Part shown: piece by piece, positions 47,294-57,724 of the stretch
Layout: every line of letters begins with the position of its first letter
Position numbering within the stretch: the first letter of the stretch is position 1
Assembly (NCBI GenBank): GCA_950295325.1
Contig: OX485804.1
Coordinates: forward strand, 20,958,001 to 21,022,000
DNA from: Polytrichum commune
Taxonomy: Eukaryota > Streptophyta > Polytrichopsida > Polytrichales > Polytrichaceae
Direction: 5' to 3'
DNA length: 64,000 bases
Program-made: the position numbers and the translations under genes
Notes under the pieces: model-generated
The model's database searches: none
What the model was told of the DNA's origin: nothing
Seen by the model: only the letters and a program-made list of their open reading frames with translations

Positions 47294-47563
47294 GGAAGGA
47301 GTAAATTAAGGTGCTAATCGTGCAAAGATTTTGGGGAGAGTCAACCCCGAAATTGGGTTATGTTGCTGGTTTTTGGGGGAATTCCTAGTAACTGACCTCA
47401 GCTTACACCGAATCGTATAAACGACTATACGGTTATTGCCCGAAATTGCTCGACGCTGGTGATTTTACAAAGGGTGACCGAATCTGCCTTCCATATTATT
47501 GGACTACAATCTTTCCCCGACTCCAAAACCGCTTCAAAATCTCAGTAATGTGACAATTTTTTA

Positions 47564-47816
47564 AAGGGGATTCTTTACATCGAGCACATACTTAGAGACG
47601 TGTTGTGTTGTCACATGACCTATCAAGATTTGATCTTAAGTCACACACATGTAGAGGAGCAGCAAGGTATCAAATCTTTCTTCTAATCCTTCTATTTCTT
47701 TACATTTAAACCCACGACTTACTAGAATCGTTCAAATTTTGACAGGTCATGTGACCGTGCGACGCATCTTTGTGGTCGTTGTAACCAGCGTGTGCTCGAT
47801 TTAACGATGTTCCTTT
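47564..47816. mobile_element. foldback MITE, family E copy 1
   Basis: A 253-bp element with diverged inverted ends about 70 bp long: AAGGGGATTCTTTACATCGA at left, TCGATTTAACGATGTTCCTT at right. The palindromic core GTCACATGACCT/AGGTCATGTGAC marks the inner limit. TA flanks both sides (47,562-47,563 and 47,817-47,818). Related to 62,306-62,524. Confidence 0.7.
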
Positions 47817-48006
47817 TAATACCAGTATGAATAGTGACCAAGATATACCATTCTATTAGTGGTTCTACTGATGCATCTGGATCATCACCAATTCAAAATC
47901 CACTATTGGTTCCATTTAACTTTCATCTTCGTTGTCACACTAATAATCGGAAACACGGTCTTTGACGGTTATTGTAACTTACATGTAGACGTCACGAGGA
48001 GGCCAC

Positions 48007-48339
48007 ACATTCAAAAACGGTGGTTTTGAAACGGAGTTTGGCAAGCCAGGGTAAAAGGATTTTGGCCTTCACATGTGCCTAACTTCCACGAGCTCGGCTT
48101 CAAGGTTGGTCCCTTTCTTTTTGAGGGGGTATACACACTTGTTTTCAACTCTGATCAAAGACGGTGGTTTTGCAAGGCTTCAAACCTTTGTTTATGATCG
48201 GAGTTGAAACAGACAATTTGCACCCAAGAAAAGAGAAGGACTTACCTTGAAACCAAGTTCCTGGAAGTTAGGCACATGCTAGGGTTGAAATTCATTCACT
48301 TCGGCTTACCGAACTCTAGAAACCCGCATTTTCAAATGT
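48007..48339. repeat. 333-bp foldback inverted repeat
   Basis: Two arms of about 150 bp (48,007-48,157 and 48,194-48,339) with a 36-nt loop. The best-paired segment is ATGTGCCTAACTTCCA (about 48,078) with TGGAAGTTAGGCACATG (about 48,264), continuing through the CTTCAAGGT/ACCTTGAAAC and GTTTTCAACTCTGATCA/TGATCGGAGTTGAAAC blocks. The loop repeats ACGGTGGTTTTG, which also occurs in the left arm. No coding capacity. Confidence 0.8.
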
Positions 48340-50261
48340 ATCTACACAATAAAAATAAAAATAAAATGCGTTAAAACAATCAGGAGGAGGGACAAAGGCG
48401 TCTTGCATGCCAACTCAAAGGTGCTTAACTAAACCAAACTCCATCCAAGCCTCTAGATGGATTCATTCGGGGGTTTTATTTTTATTTTTATTTATTTTAA
48501 TTACATGATGACTTTACTCGAGTGCCATGAATCCCTTGCCCCATGCAATGAACCTTTTATACCTAGGTCAAACGACCGTATCAATATGAAAGAGATTATG
48601 ATTGCATATGAGCATACCTCTCAGTCATCCAACATTAAAACTTGACCCCTTGTAGGTTTGTTGCCAATTCATCTCAAGTGCCCCCCCCCCTGGTCCACAA
48701 ATTATGGGTCTTTGGAACTAATCCCGCCATCAAACGAACTTAAAAGGGTAACCCCTGGAACACATACCAAGTTATTTCATGGTTGTTATGTTGGGTGAAT
48801 GAAAGGCACACTCGTATACCATAAACCCCTTTGTGCATCAATGTGGTAACATGATGATATTAACCAAAATGATGACTCAGACATACAACACGATGCTTTG
48901 ATCTCGTCATACATACAACACATCAAAATTTGATTGGTATTACAATTTCGATACTATCGGTTATGTCGGTTCTTTGATACTATCTATTACATAAGGTAGG
49001 CATATATGTAGCATGCGAAAACAATGGAGACATTGTTTTTTATTTTATTTTTGAGACAGAAGGCCAACCGGACCAACGCCAAAATGAATACCACAAAAGA
49101 ACAATGGAGACATTGTCAAGTGTATTATGTAAGATTTTTCATTAGTTACAAAGCGAATGAAATCGGGCACGTTGTTGGCTTTGCGGGGGACTCTACTTCC
49201 CTGCCTCATAATTAACCGACCTGCCATATATGCGGAAAGATTTGACAGCTGGTTGTCTAAATTGGTGTGTGTTTAATATAGAAGAAAGAGCACACTTAGC
49301 GAATCTTGAATCCATAGAAAACACTTAAAATACACAAATGCAACAGTCGCTTTGATATTATGATTCAATAATGACGACTGAGGCAAGCCTAACGTACTTA
49401 GCGAGTCTTCAGCGGACACTCTCCTCTCTCCAAAACACCACTTCCGAAAGGCTATGAAACATGCAATAAGTGCGAGATGATTAGCACATCCAAATTGTGC
49501 CCATAGCCATTTGCCTCCTACTTGTTGGAAACCATACGAACACATGGTTCATTATCGAAGTGGAGACTCTTGTGCTTGTCAAGTGGTTCTCCTCGTTCAT
49601 GTCGACTGTTGAGCTTGGAATGGTTAGCATGTTATTAGCACGTAGTCTAGTCTCTTTTTGAACACGCGTATGTTTCGTGTCCGACTGTAAATCCACACCT
49701 AACTACACATCAATCAATTATAGATGTTTGTGTGATCGTTGTGTTGGAATTAGGCAAGTCTACATCAGGGGGGCCTTTGGCACATAGTTTTTGACGTTAC
49801 GTCGACATTCACATGGTCAAGGATGACAAATGTCACGGGCTTTGAGTTGAGCGTTTGAATACATCGAGGCGTATTGTGAGGTGAGGTGATATTCATAATC
49901 CTTCAATAGAACACGACCCCTAGTTAATGCGAACAAAGCAATAGAAAACCACCCACGGTACAATGATTTTGGATGACAATGCTCGGAAAATCTTTCGTCA
50001 TAGACACCATTTACAAGGCACAACATTATCAAGCATTACCCCTCTCTCTGAGGGGTGCAATGGTTTCTCCAATACATATACTTCACAAAGGCTTAGACAA
50101 GAATGCAGCAAGGTGTCGGTGCAAAACCACACAACGACGCAACTAACCTTCTAGCCGAGGACTCTCCATTTCAAAACGGACAGCCAAGAATAACGGGGCC
50201 ATTATGCCTAGACACTACTCGCCGCCCACGGTGCAATGGTCTTCTACTACTAAACAACGTA
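48340..50261. other. gene-free stretch
   Basis: No supported gene. Complementary frames near 49,024-49,227 contain a short repeat shared with about 17,375. Confidence 0.4.
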
Positions 50262-50533
50262 ACGTAACCGGTTGGCCGCTTTGTTTCGCCGAGGTGGCAC
50301 TACACGATTGGCTTTGAGCACACATGTTTGCAGACGATAACCTCGACATCTCAGCCGGTTATGATCATCTAAATCGGATATGTTGAAGAAGACGACAAGT
50401 GACCCACTGTTTAGGTCACCTGCGCGGCTCAACAAAGCGGCCAACCGGTTACGTCCGATAATCGTTTTATTGGAACCGGTCATCAATGCAGAACCGGTTC
50501 TGCACCAATAACCTTTCCAATAAAACGATTACC
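50262..50533 (-). repeat. double-palindrome element, copy 2
   Basis: Reverse-oriented copy of 41,247-41,551. Perfect 24-bp arms lie at 50,262-50,285 and 50,431-50,454, followed by the second palindrome (AATCGTTTTATTGGAACCGG to CCAATAAAACGATTACC at 50,533). The 33-bp GGCGAGCC-containing insert of copy 1 is missing, so the element is 272 rather than 305 bp. The 145-bp interior is nearly identical to copy 1, which suggests recent movement or exchange. Confidence 0.8.
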
Positions 50534-50629
50534 TAATACATGCCCGACACTCAAACAAACAAAACAAAACAAAACAATCCAATCCAATCCACCGGTTATA
50601 CACAAATCACACAACACATTCACCCGCAT

Positions 50630-50830
50630 TTGGAGAGGTTTTCGAGCATCGTCGGTCAAAACCCCAACGTTTCCAAGTCCAACTGATCGATCGATTGCAT
50701 TGTTGGTCATCTTTCGGTCTTTTCTCTCCATGAATTTGAGGGACTGTATATATATATCCCATGGACGGATTCCTCGTCTTAAAACAACCGACGATGTTCC
50801 TGTTGAACCGGTGTTTCGTGAGAGTCAACC
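50630..50830 (-). repeat. reverse copy of the 220-bp unit
   Basis: Contains the unit's blocks in reverse (GTTTTCGAGCATCGTCGGTC, ATGAATTTGAGGGACTGTAT, GGATTCCTCGTCTTAAAAC), ahead of the forward tandem array. Confidence 0.55.
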
Positions 50831-51302
50831 GGTGCAGCTGGAGGCCGAGGCCGGTCCACCCCGGCCGGCCGGTGGGCCTTGTAACTTGGCCACTTAACTT
50901 AGCACAGTGACTTCATCAGTTGCTAAAACAGCCTCCCAATGCAGTGAGATTTGGTCGCTGGTATTGTGGGGAATAACTTAACTAATAACTGACCTCAGTG
51001 AGGGAGCCTAGCTAGTGGGTAGGTCGCTTTAACAAGCATCATCCAATATAGTATAGTATAGTAGAGTATAGTATAGTAGAATAAACATACAGTCACTTCG
51101 TTGGTTAAACAGTAGGGGGGGGGGACTCCTACCCTAGCCTGAGCCTGCCCAGTGTAGAGTAGGGGGGTGTCGGCAGGGGCACTTGTAAGTACACAAAGCA
51201 CACAATAGTATATTATTGATGTCTTCCTTGAAGCCAAAGGATGGGTCCTACCCCAATTGACTCCCGTTCGTGATCGATTGAACGGGGAGACTTGCACGGG
51301 GA
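50831..51302. other. gene-free stretch with simple repeats
   Basis: A GC-rich CCGGCCGG-bearing patch at about 50,850-50,880, a TATAG-type pentanucleotide tract at about 51,048-51,082 and a G-run at about 51,115-51,124. No gene. Confidence 0.45.
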
Positions 51303-53085
51303 GAGCCGGCCGCTAGGTACCGGTGCACCGGTTGAGTTTGGGGAACAACCGGTTCAAGGTCAAGGCTTTGGGAGGATTACCGATCGTTTTAGAGGAATCC
51401 GTGGAATATACCTCAAGTCCATAGAGGGAAAACCCTCCCCCGGACATTGGACCGCTAGTTACCGGTGAACCGGTTGAGTTTGGGGAACAACCGGTCCAAG
51501 TTCAAGGCTTTGGGAGCATTACCGACCGTTTTAGAGGAATCTATGGAATATACCCCCAAGTCCATGAAGGAAAAACCCCACAAAAGATGTCGACATGTGA
51601 CCGGTGGGTCTTGGAAGTCACTACATCGCGGTTATGCCCAAAAACTCTTCCCTGGACATTGGACCGCTAGTTACCGGTGAACCGGTTGAGTTTGGGAAAC
51701 AACAGGTCCAAGTTCAAGGGTTTGAGAGGATTACCGGTCCTTTTAGAGGAATCTGTAGAATGTACCCCACATCCATGAAGGAAATATCCCGGAAAGATGT
51801 CGACATGTGATCGGTGGGTCTTGGAAGCCACTATATAGTGGGATCTCGACCGGTTATGCCCAAAAATCCTCCCCCGGACATTGGACCGCTAGTTACCGGT
51901 GAGCCGGTTGAGTTTGGGGAACAACCGGTCCAAGTTCAAGGCTTTGGGAGGATTACCGGCCATTTTAGAGGAGTCTATGGCATATTCCCCAAGTCCATAG
52001 AGGAAAAACCCCGAAAGATGTCGACATGTGACCGGTGGGTCTTGGAAGCCACTACATAGTGGGATGTCGACCGGTTATGCCCAAAAACTCTTCCCCGGAC
52101 ATTGGACCGCTAGTTATAGATGAACCGGTCGAGTTTGGGGAATAACCGGTCCAAGTTCAAGGCTTCGGGAGAGTGACCAATCATTTGAGAGGAGTCTATG
52201 GAACATACCCCGAGTCAATAAAGAGAAACCCGAAAGATGTCGACATGTGACCGGTGGGTCTTGGAAAACGCTACACACTAAAATCTCGACCGATTATGCC
52301 CAAAAACCACACTCCCCGGATGGACATTGGACCGCTAGTTATAGATGAACCGGTTGAGTTTGGGAAACAACCGGTTCAAGTTCAAAACTTTTTTTTGGGG
52401 TGGAGAATTACCGATTGTTTTAGAGGAATCTATGGAATATACCCAAGTCAATAAAGAAGAACCAAAAGATGTCGACATGTGACCGGTTGGGTCGTGGAAA
52501 ACGCTACGTACTAGAATCTCGACCGATCATGCCCAAAAACCACACTCCCCGGACATTGGACTGCTAGTTGCAGATGAACTGGTTGAGTTTGGGAATTAAC
52601 CAGTTCAAGTTCAAGACTTTGAGAAGACTACACTAAATATGATATTTAGTGCTTGATTATATTTAGTGTTGTTACCACCCTATCATGTTCAGCACTCATT
52701 TTCAATTCTTTACTAATTAGCGTTAGACATGAATGCGCCGCCACCTTCCCTACTGCCACCTCCTTTCCCCTCGTATCATTGTTGATTTTTTTCCATATCC
52801 TTACTAACACTAAATTCGTGCATGTAACTTCCACATATTACCATGATTGATATTTAGTGTTTGAGTTTACGTTTGATGTTACTTGCTTTCATAGGGTTAG
52901 TGTATGCGTTCGTATTTAGTGTAGTGATCCATTTAGAGGAATTTACAAACGTTCCTTGATTTAATAAGGAAAGATGTCAACATGTAACCTGTTGGTCTAG
53001 GGAACCACTACTAGGATCTCAACCGACTAGAATCTCGACCAATTATGCCCAAAAATCTCCCAGGACACTGCTCCTTAGGGCCTTT
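51303..53085 (+). repeat. tandem array of about 220-bp units rich in CCGGTT
   Basis: Unit landmarks (CCGGTTGAGTTTGGG) occur near 51,327, 51,467, 51,686, 51,905, 52,126, 52,345 and 52,570: one shortened unit, then spacings of 219, 219, 221, 219 and 225. Other conserved blocks are TTTTAGAGGAATCTATGG, AAAGATGTCGACATGTGACC and CCGGTTATGCCCAAAAA. The last unit is split by the MITE at 52,631-52,921. Single dispersed copies in both orientations occur at 28.8, 29.5, 40.2-41.2, 50.6 and 60.1 kb. Confidence 0.92.
52631..52921 (+). mobile_element. CACTAAATA-type MITE, family A copy 2, inside the tandem array
   Basis: A 291-bp element, CACTAAATATGATATTTAGTG to CGTATTTAGTG, flanked by TA (52,629-52,630 and 52,922-52,923). 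Removing the element and one TA restores a unit of exactly the expected length (25 bases from AAGACTA to TTTAGAGGAA, as in neighbouring units). Confidence 0.85.
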
Positions 53086-53089
53086 AATG

Positions 53090-53512
53090 TATAGTGTAGT
53101 GGTGGCCCCTAGCAGCACTAGTGTTTCTTTCACACACACTAGGCTAGTTATTGCGTTTAGTGTCACCAAATCTTCTAGTTGTCTTCGCTTCGTACTAATT
53201 GTAAACCACCCGTGTAGTGTCACCCAACACTGAGTGGAAAAACCTAACATTACTTGTCGTTCCATGTAAACAAAAGTAAATTGGGCATTATAGATTTACA
53301 ATGTAGCGATCACTGTCACTTACTGGGTGATTTTCCATCCAAATTTCAACCAACCATGATTGTATTTCTTTACGCAAATGTTAGGATGTAGAGTACACTA
53401 AACTTTGTTTTTATTAAGTAAGTGGGAATGACTTATTTATAAGAAGCTGTCATTAGTAAAGCTTACCACAATGACATGAACCACCGCATCAAACTAAGTA
53501 CAATATTCGGTG
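53090..53512 (+). mobile_element. CACTAAATA-type MITE, family B copy 4
   Basis: Aligned to other B copies from GCGTTTAGTGTCACC (about 53,152) to AATATTCGGTG at 53,512, which is followed by TA. The left end is diverged or carries extra sequence with a CACTAGTG motif, so the start is approximate. Confidence 0.5.
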
Positions 53513-53514
53513 TA

Positions 53515-54415
53515 GTGCTTAGGTTTCGGGACGCGCTCAACTTTGTTTTTAATGTCCGTAGACATGCAACGTTTATGAAAACACACATGTGTACAAGCTT
53601 GTGATGATACTACGATACCAACCACATAACCAAATGTCAAAAAGTGGTTTAAATGTTAAAAACTTGTATGTATATCACATTGCCATGTCATTCAAGAGGG
53701 TTTTTCCGTTAAACCCCTCGTATTTCCCCACAACATATGGTGTTGATCCAATCAATTTCACCGATAAGAATGTTTGCCGATGAAATCCGCATCAATGCAT
53801 CAAGAATTTCCAAATTTTAACTACAACGGCGATCCCAACTAGTGCGTGTTATTGGTTGGAATTATGCAATGTTGTAGCTGTTCAATGAAAACGTAATATT
53901 TTACCAAGCAAAGACAATTTATGTTCTATAATGTCCGAGCAACCTATTGAACTTTCGTTAGTAAAGACTGAAATCACGAGTAAGACGTTATTGCACTGCG
54001 TAACTCCGAATAGTATAAACACACACCGATCGGGATATTCAATGTAGGTCGTAGATGGTTTCTTCCTAACGTTTTGCTTGGGGATTGAAACCTCTCCCTC
54101 CCCCACACAGCTCCGCTAGAAGGTCTTACTAGCACTTTGCACCGACGTTTTATGCAGGCTTGGGCAATTGGTGAACCATTCACGAGTCGTGGTCGCGTAA
54201 GTTGCCTTGCCTCATGAATAAGTTTACAAGCATCGTCATCCCAACTTACTTTTTAGTTCATCCAAAATGCCAATCATCGAAACAACGTTCGGTATATTCC
54301 GCATCCTAACGTTCACTTATGAAACATCATCGTGAATGATTGAGAGGTTGGATGAAAGATCACTTGAAAACATATGATGCCCCCACATCTTTTTTAATAC
54401 CAGGCATGACATCAA
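53515..54415. other. gene-free stretch
   Basis: No supported gene or clear repeat boundary. Confidence 0.4.
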
Positions 54416-54918
54416 GGGCCCCTTCACACACAAGCCAAGAGCCATGACCGTGAAATCGTGAGAGCCCAAAAGAAAGTGTCCAAAGGCTGTCCCAACACCT
54501 CCAAAATCATGTTGTGTGGTCATGGATCCTCAAGGATAGTGCGAAGCCATATGTGACCGGGCCCTCAACCAAATGCTATTTCAATGAATTTCTATTCATT
54601 TGGGTCCTCACACATGATAAAATAGAATAAACCAACGGCTGTGAGCGTTTGGAATGCCATGGTCTCCCACCGGTTTTGTGTTAGGCCTACCTCCAAGAGG
54701 TGGTTTTTGAAAATAGTCCAAGTAACCATGAAACATGATCCATTCGATGCCATGTAGGAATCCATGTAGACTTTATATCCATCTTGCATCCACACACTCC
54801 GTTGGTCCCTCAAGCGTAGTGTGAAGTAGCGAACTTGGACCAGCGCCGCCTTTTCCACCAATGAGAGTGCTTGAAACGTAACGGTCACGGGCTCTCAGTC
54901 TCGTGTGTGAAGTGGCCC
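54416..54918. mobile_element. PIF/Harbinger-like MITE, family 2 copy 2
   Basis: A 503-bp copy with ends GGGCCCCTTCACACACAAG and CTCGTGTGTGAAGTGGCCC, colinear with 20,880-21,385. The right flank is TAA; the left flank is CAA, one base off. It marks the edge of the gene island. Confidence 0.8.
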
Positions 54919-55099
54919 TAAGTTCCCAATTAGTGTGGGTGGGCACTACAACACTAGTACACAGGCGGTTTACAAGACAAACTAGCATTGGCGACACACA
55001 CTAATAAATACAATAATGTGTATGTTGAGTGTTTAAATAATAGAGTGACGGGTGAGTCGGCCTGGCAAGCAAGCGGCTGCCATGAAGTAAATGGGATTC

Positions 55100-55640
55100 A
55101 AACGAGAAGCCAAAGAGTCAAAGCCTCCAAAAGGACTCCCCCCAGCCCAGCCCGACTTGGCTGCTCAAACGACGACGAAGATGAAAGAGAAACGAACGAA
55201 GTGGACTGAACAGCGCCTTACTAATAAGTAACAAGTGTAAGGCGAAGTCATCGTCACCATCATCACACAGAGACACAGGCAGACAAACAGAGAGAGTCAC
55301 AGACACAAAGGGAAAGGGTCAGTGAACACTCGAGCAAGAACGAGTCCGAGGAGGAGGAGGAGGAGGAGGAGAAGAAGAAGAGTCGAAGTAAGTAGTTGAA
55401 GTAGTTTTTTTCCCTGACTCCCCGTGGTGTTGTCAATCTGCATCCAGTCTGCAAATCTTCTGCGCGCTTCTCTCTCCCTTCCTCCACGGTGGAAGGGGAA
55501 TAATAATAAGACGGACTTCTTCGCGGTGCACCAGTTTAGGTCGCAACACGCGGTACTTACTTGACTTCTTTACTTGATTGCTTGTTACAAAGCAGCAGAC
55601 AGGCAGGCAGGCAGACAGAGGGGCAGAGGGGCAGAGAGGC

Positions 55641-55685
<45 letters not shown>

Positions 55686-56464
55686 CGGTGGTCTTCCTGG
55701 TCACGGTGTGTGTATGAGTGAGCTCAGAGGAGAGACAGAGAGACTGAGCGAACAGAAGAGGAACAGAGTGAACAGGGAGGCAGCAGACAGAGAGACACAC
55801 GCCCTAAGCTTGCAGTTGCTTGAGTTGGAAAGACTGAAGCGCACGGACGGACTCTTGCTTCTCTTTTTCTTACATGTGCATGTGTAGTGTACGAGGAGCA
55901 AGAGGGAGGGAAGAGGAAGGGAGGAGTAGAGAGAGGGGAACGCAAGCCGGGAGTGACATGTGTGGTCTGATTCGGGGTAGGCAGGGTCAACTGATCCATT
56001 GCCTGCTGCTGTAAGGAAGCTAGCGGAATGTTTGGCGTGGAGCTTCTTTTGCACGGGTGCCGGGGAAAAGCTGTTATGATGATGATGACGAGGAGGATGT
56101 CGTCGTCGTCGTTGCTGCTGCTGAGGAATTAGCAGTACGAGGCTTGCCGTGAGAAATTTGTGTGGCAACCGGGATTGTATATCATGGCAACGGAGCTTTA
56201 ACAGTAGTGAAACTCGATCTTCGGGCTGCCTGCTTTTCCACTGAGCTCGTGCAAGCAGCCCGGAGCTTTCTGCATCAGGAGTGAGCGATTGGCGGGATTT
56301 GCAGTGTGTCATTGCTGTGGATTGAGATCGAGCGGCGACTGAATGAATGAATCAGAGATGAGAGTGTGTGTGTGGAGATTAGTTTCAGTTCTGTGAGGGT
56401 TTGGAGTGCGTGGACGAAGCATCGTCATCCATTTATTCAGCGTTCGGAATTTTCCCTCGCGAGG
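55100..56464 (+). promoter_or_regulatory. upstream region and probable long 5' leader of the U-box gene
   Basis: GC content rises from here, and TE sequence stops at 54,921. It contains a GAG trinucleotide tract (about 55,349-55,381), a GA dinucleotide tract of about 40 bases (55,643-55,683), a CAGG tetranucleotide run (about 55,599-55,616) and a GAT/CGT-rich patch (56,073-56,125). GA/CT tracts are common in plant promoters and 5' UTRs. Open frames across this stretch on both strands are low-complexity (Arg/Glu or Ser/Leu repeats) and are not called genes. No clear TATA box or transcription start was identified. Confidence 0.45.
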
Positions 56465-57724
56465 ATGATGACCCCGCCGGGGGCCGAGAAAGTTGTGGTA
56501 CCGATGCTGTACAGGTGTCCAATCTCGTTAGAGCTCATGAAGGATCCCGTGACGCTATGCACAGGGCAGACATACGATAGGGCAAGCATCGAGCAATGGC
56601 TGGAGGCCGGCAATACGACGTGCCCCGCTACGATGCAACAGCTGGAAACTCTGGATATCGTACCCAATCACACACTGCGAAGGCTGATTGAGGAGTGGTG
56701 TGCGAAGCATAGCTTCTCTTTAGTGAGAGTTTCGCCTCCCAAGCCTTTTCTCGATCCCAAGGCGGTAGCCACGCTGGTGCAAGAAGTTTCCCAGGCGGTT
56801 GACCCTCTCCCTGCACTTCAGAAGGTTCGGAACCTCGTACGCGATGGCGAGAGAAGCCGGCGATGCGTTCGAGATTGCGGAGGAGTCCCCGCTCTTGTCT
56901 CCTTGTTGTCGAATCAAGAAAATCAAGACGACCAGGAGACTGTTTCAGGGAGCGTCTCGTCGACAATGGCGGCTGAGGAGGCTCTTGCAATTCTCGCCGC
57001 TTTAGCTCCGGTGTGCGACAACGAGCTTATTCAAAACTCTCTTGTTAGCGGAAGCGAAGTGGCCACTTCGTTGGCATTGTTCATTTGTACAGGAAGCTTG
57101 GACGCGAAGGTGAATGCTGCGCGAATTGTGGCTGCAATCTTGGAAGCAGATTGTGAGATTCAATTCTCTAAGGAAGAAGGTCCTAAGGTGTTTGAATCGT
57201 TAGGGAAGATGCTACGGGAAGATCTGTACCCTAAGGCAATCAAGGCGAGCTTGAAGGTGCTTCTGGACTTGTGCAAGTTTGAATGGAACCGTGACCTGGT
57301 GGTTGCGGCGGGGATCACCGCTCCTCTGATCGAACTGCTCCCTGAACTTCAGAAGTCGAATGCGGAGCAGGCGTTAGGGATTTTGGAGCTCCTTTCCACG
57401 ACGGTGCGAGGAAGCGCTGCGATTGCGGATCACGACCTGGCCATGGCTGTATTTGTGTCGCAGTTCCACACCATTTCCATCCTCGCCACGGAGCATATTG
57501 TTAGCATTCTCTGGTCGTTGTGTAAAGCTTCCAGAGACTCGATCGTTGCCGCACAGCAAGCGGGCATGTTTGCACCACTATTGCTCCTCTTGCAAGTGGA
57601 TTGCGCCCCGAGGACAAGGCAGAAATGTAGTGAGCTTCTCAAGCAGATGAAATCCAGTTGGAATGATCACGCTTCCTGCTGTGCTCAACATAATTTCTTC
57701 CTCCCTCCTCTCACCCCGCTGTGA
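56465..57724 (+). CDS. plant U-box E3 ubiquitin ligase with ARM-like repeats (PUB family)
   Basis: Encodes a single-exon protein of 419 residues, a normal length for this class. Near the N-terminus (about residues 15-85) is a U-box: YRCPISLELMKDPVTL, GQTYDRASIEQWLEAGN, then PNHTLRRLIEEWC. U-box proteins bind an E2 through this fold without zinc and transfer ubiquitin to a substrate. The rest (about residues 110-400) is helical, Leu/Ala-rich and ARM-repeat-like (GGVPALVSLL, EEALAILAAL, AAGITAPLIELL, AAQQAGMFAPLLLLL), the usual substrate-binding part. The pattern is closest to Arabidopsis PUB20-26-type proteins, which act in the cytosol in defence and stress signalling; I do not assign an orthologue. 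The frame extends upstream to 56,366, but that first codon is GTG. ATG 56,465 (A at -3) is the first in-frame ATG, with a second ATG adjacent at 56,468. No transmembrane segment or signal peptide is seen. It stands alone, well separated from repeats. Confidence 0.93.
   Translation: MMTPPGAEKVVVPMLYRCPISLELMKDPVTLCTGQTYDRASIEQWLEAGNTTCPATMQQLETLDIVPNHTLRRLIEEWCAKHSFSLVRVSPPKPFLDPKAVATLVQEVSQAVDPLPALQKVRNLVRDGERSRRCVRDCGGVPALVSLLSNQENQDDQETVSGSVSSTMAAEEALAILAALAPVCDNELIQNSLVSGSEVATSLALFICTGSLDAKVNAARIVAAILEADCEIQFSKEEGPKVFESLGKMLREDLYPKAIKASLKVLLDLCKFEWNRDLVVAAGITAPLIELLPELQKSNAEQALGILELLSTTVRGSAAIADHDLAMAVFVSQFHTISILATEHIVSILWSLCKASRDSIVAAQQAGMFAPLLLLLQVDCAPRTRQKCSELLKQMKSSWNDHASCCAQHNFFLPPLTPL

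Noticed and set aside
55561-55887. Open frame on the plus strand in the leader
   Set aside because: It contains a long Arg/Glu alternation that is simply the GA microsatellite translated.
55701-56312. 203-codon open frame on the minus strand upstream of the U-box gene
   Set aside because: It is Ser/Leu/His-rich low complexity produced by GA and GAT/CGT tracts, overlaps the probable leader, and has no domain.
56366-56464. N-terminal extension of the U-box protein
   Set aside because: The first codon is GTG, not a normal nuclear start in plants. The first in-frame ATG is at 56,465, just before the conserved U-box.
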